From NCBI GenBank assembly GCA_017617615.1, contig JAFZVV010000015.1, positions 1-31,001 of the forward strand: a stretch of DNA of 31,001 nucleotides. Reading direction: 5' to 3'. This DNA comes from Prevotella sp. GTDB lineage: Bacteria; Bacteroidota; Bacteroidia; Bacteroidales; Bacteroidaceae. Below are positions 30,762 through 31,001 of the stretch, piece after piece. The position numbers and the translations under genes were made by a program. Below the pieces are notes generated by a model that had not been told where the DNA came from, made no database searches, and saw nothing but the letters and a program-made list of their open reading frames with translations. Numbering within the stretch: the first letter of the stretch is position 1; each line of letters opens with the position of its first letter.

Positions 30762-31001
30762 ATGAGAAAAATCTACTTTTCTTTATTCGCCGCACTGCTC
30801 TTCAGCATCAACGGCATGGCTGGCGATGTAGTGACTTTCGAGGAAATCGAAGTCAATGCCGACGGCTACCAGAACGACTTCGGCGATGATTCCTGCTTCG
30901 AACTGGGCGGATTCACCTTCAACAGCAACTACTTCCCGGAGTGGAGTTACTGGTCGGGATTCGCCATCTCGAACCGCACGGAGACCTCCTTCGTCAACCT
31001 C
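30762..31001 (+). CDS. DUF4465-type exported protein (5' part only)
   Basis: Eighty codons lie within the window; the gene runs off the right edge. The signal peptide is MRKIYFSLFAALLFSINGMAG. The mature start VVTFEEIEVNADGYQ and the ELGGFTFNSNYFPEWSYWSGFAISN pattern match DUF4465 proteins, which occur in Bacteroidetes B12 loci; a member of this type (BtuH) is a cobalamin-binding surface protein, as I recall. It lies 55 bases after the BtuG-like gene and is presumably under the same riboswitch. No lipobox is visible in this signal peptide. Confidence 0.75.
   Translation, partial: MRKIYFSLFAALLFSINGMAGDVVTFEEIEVNADGYQNDFGDDSCFELGGFTFNSNYFPEWSYWSGFAISNRTETSFVNL

Overview
The window looks like a chromosomal segment of a Prevotella/Segatella-like member of the Bacteroidales. 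Three things point there. Intergenic regions repeatedly carry the Bacteroidetes promoter pattern (TTG or TTTG, 19-21 bases, then TAnnTTTG). The gene content includes a BtuB/BtuG B12-uptake locus, a ferredoxin-linked branched-chain 2-oxoacid oxidoreductase and a fused DAHP synthase/chorismate mutase. Two secreted proteins end in the short 'DLTGRQV...GIRVVDGKKY' type of tail common in Prevotella. The genus is an inference; no rRNA or tRNA gene was recognised.

Layout. 1-1740 is an AT-rich accessory stretch: a promoter and a possible structured leader, then four copies of a 30-bp repeat that punctuate a run of small unrelated units (lipoprotein, acidic 78-aa protein, a gene-less hairpin unit, zinc-ribbon protein). 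1766-3107 (-) is a membrane protein/ECF sigma factor/putative anti-sigma operon. 3445-4252 is a broken phage- or plasmid-type replication gene interrupted by a REP-like palindrome. 4378-6400 holds a secreted GH43-CBM6 glycosidase and a DUF4112 membrane protein. 6683-10353 (-) holds lptB, an OmpA-type porin, a tiny protein with a strong Shine-Dalgarno, and a secreted protein. 10886-14052 (+) is cobU-cobT-cobS-cobC for the nucleotide-loop steps of cobalamin assembly. 14127-14630 (-) is an orphan exported protein. 14861-19982 (-) is ffh-folD-TPR-ferredoxin-vorB-TPP subunit-gamma subunit. 20607-25703 (-) is an aromatic amino acid operon (pheA, aminotransferase, DAHP synthase/chorismate mutase, tyrA) with a nuclease-family gene at its end. 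26221-31001 (+) is a B12-riboswitch-controlled uptake operon (btuB, a BtuG-like lipoprotein, a partial DUF4465 gene).

How the genes work together. The btuB operon imports corrinoids and cobUTSC finishes them; only the uptake operon has a visible riboswitch, while cobU has tandem promoters and an almost leaderless start. The aromatic operon makes Phe and Tyr from chorismate and is preceded by a 24-codon leader peptide with nine Tyr/Phe codons and mutually exclusive hairpins, a textbook-style attenuator. This attenuator and the B12 riboswitch sit back to back in one divergent intergenic region.

The strongest candidates for something little described are the Tyr/Phe attenuator, the repeat-bounded small-gene array at the left edge, and two families of dispersed repeats. 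One repeat family carries a promoter; the other fills gaps inside operons.
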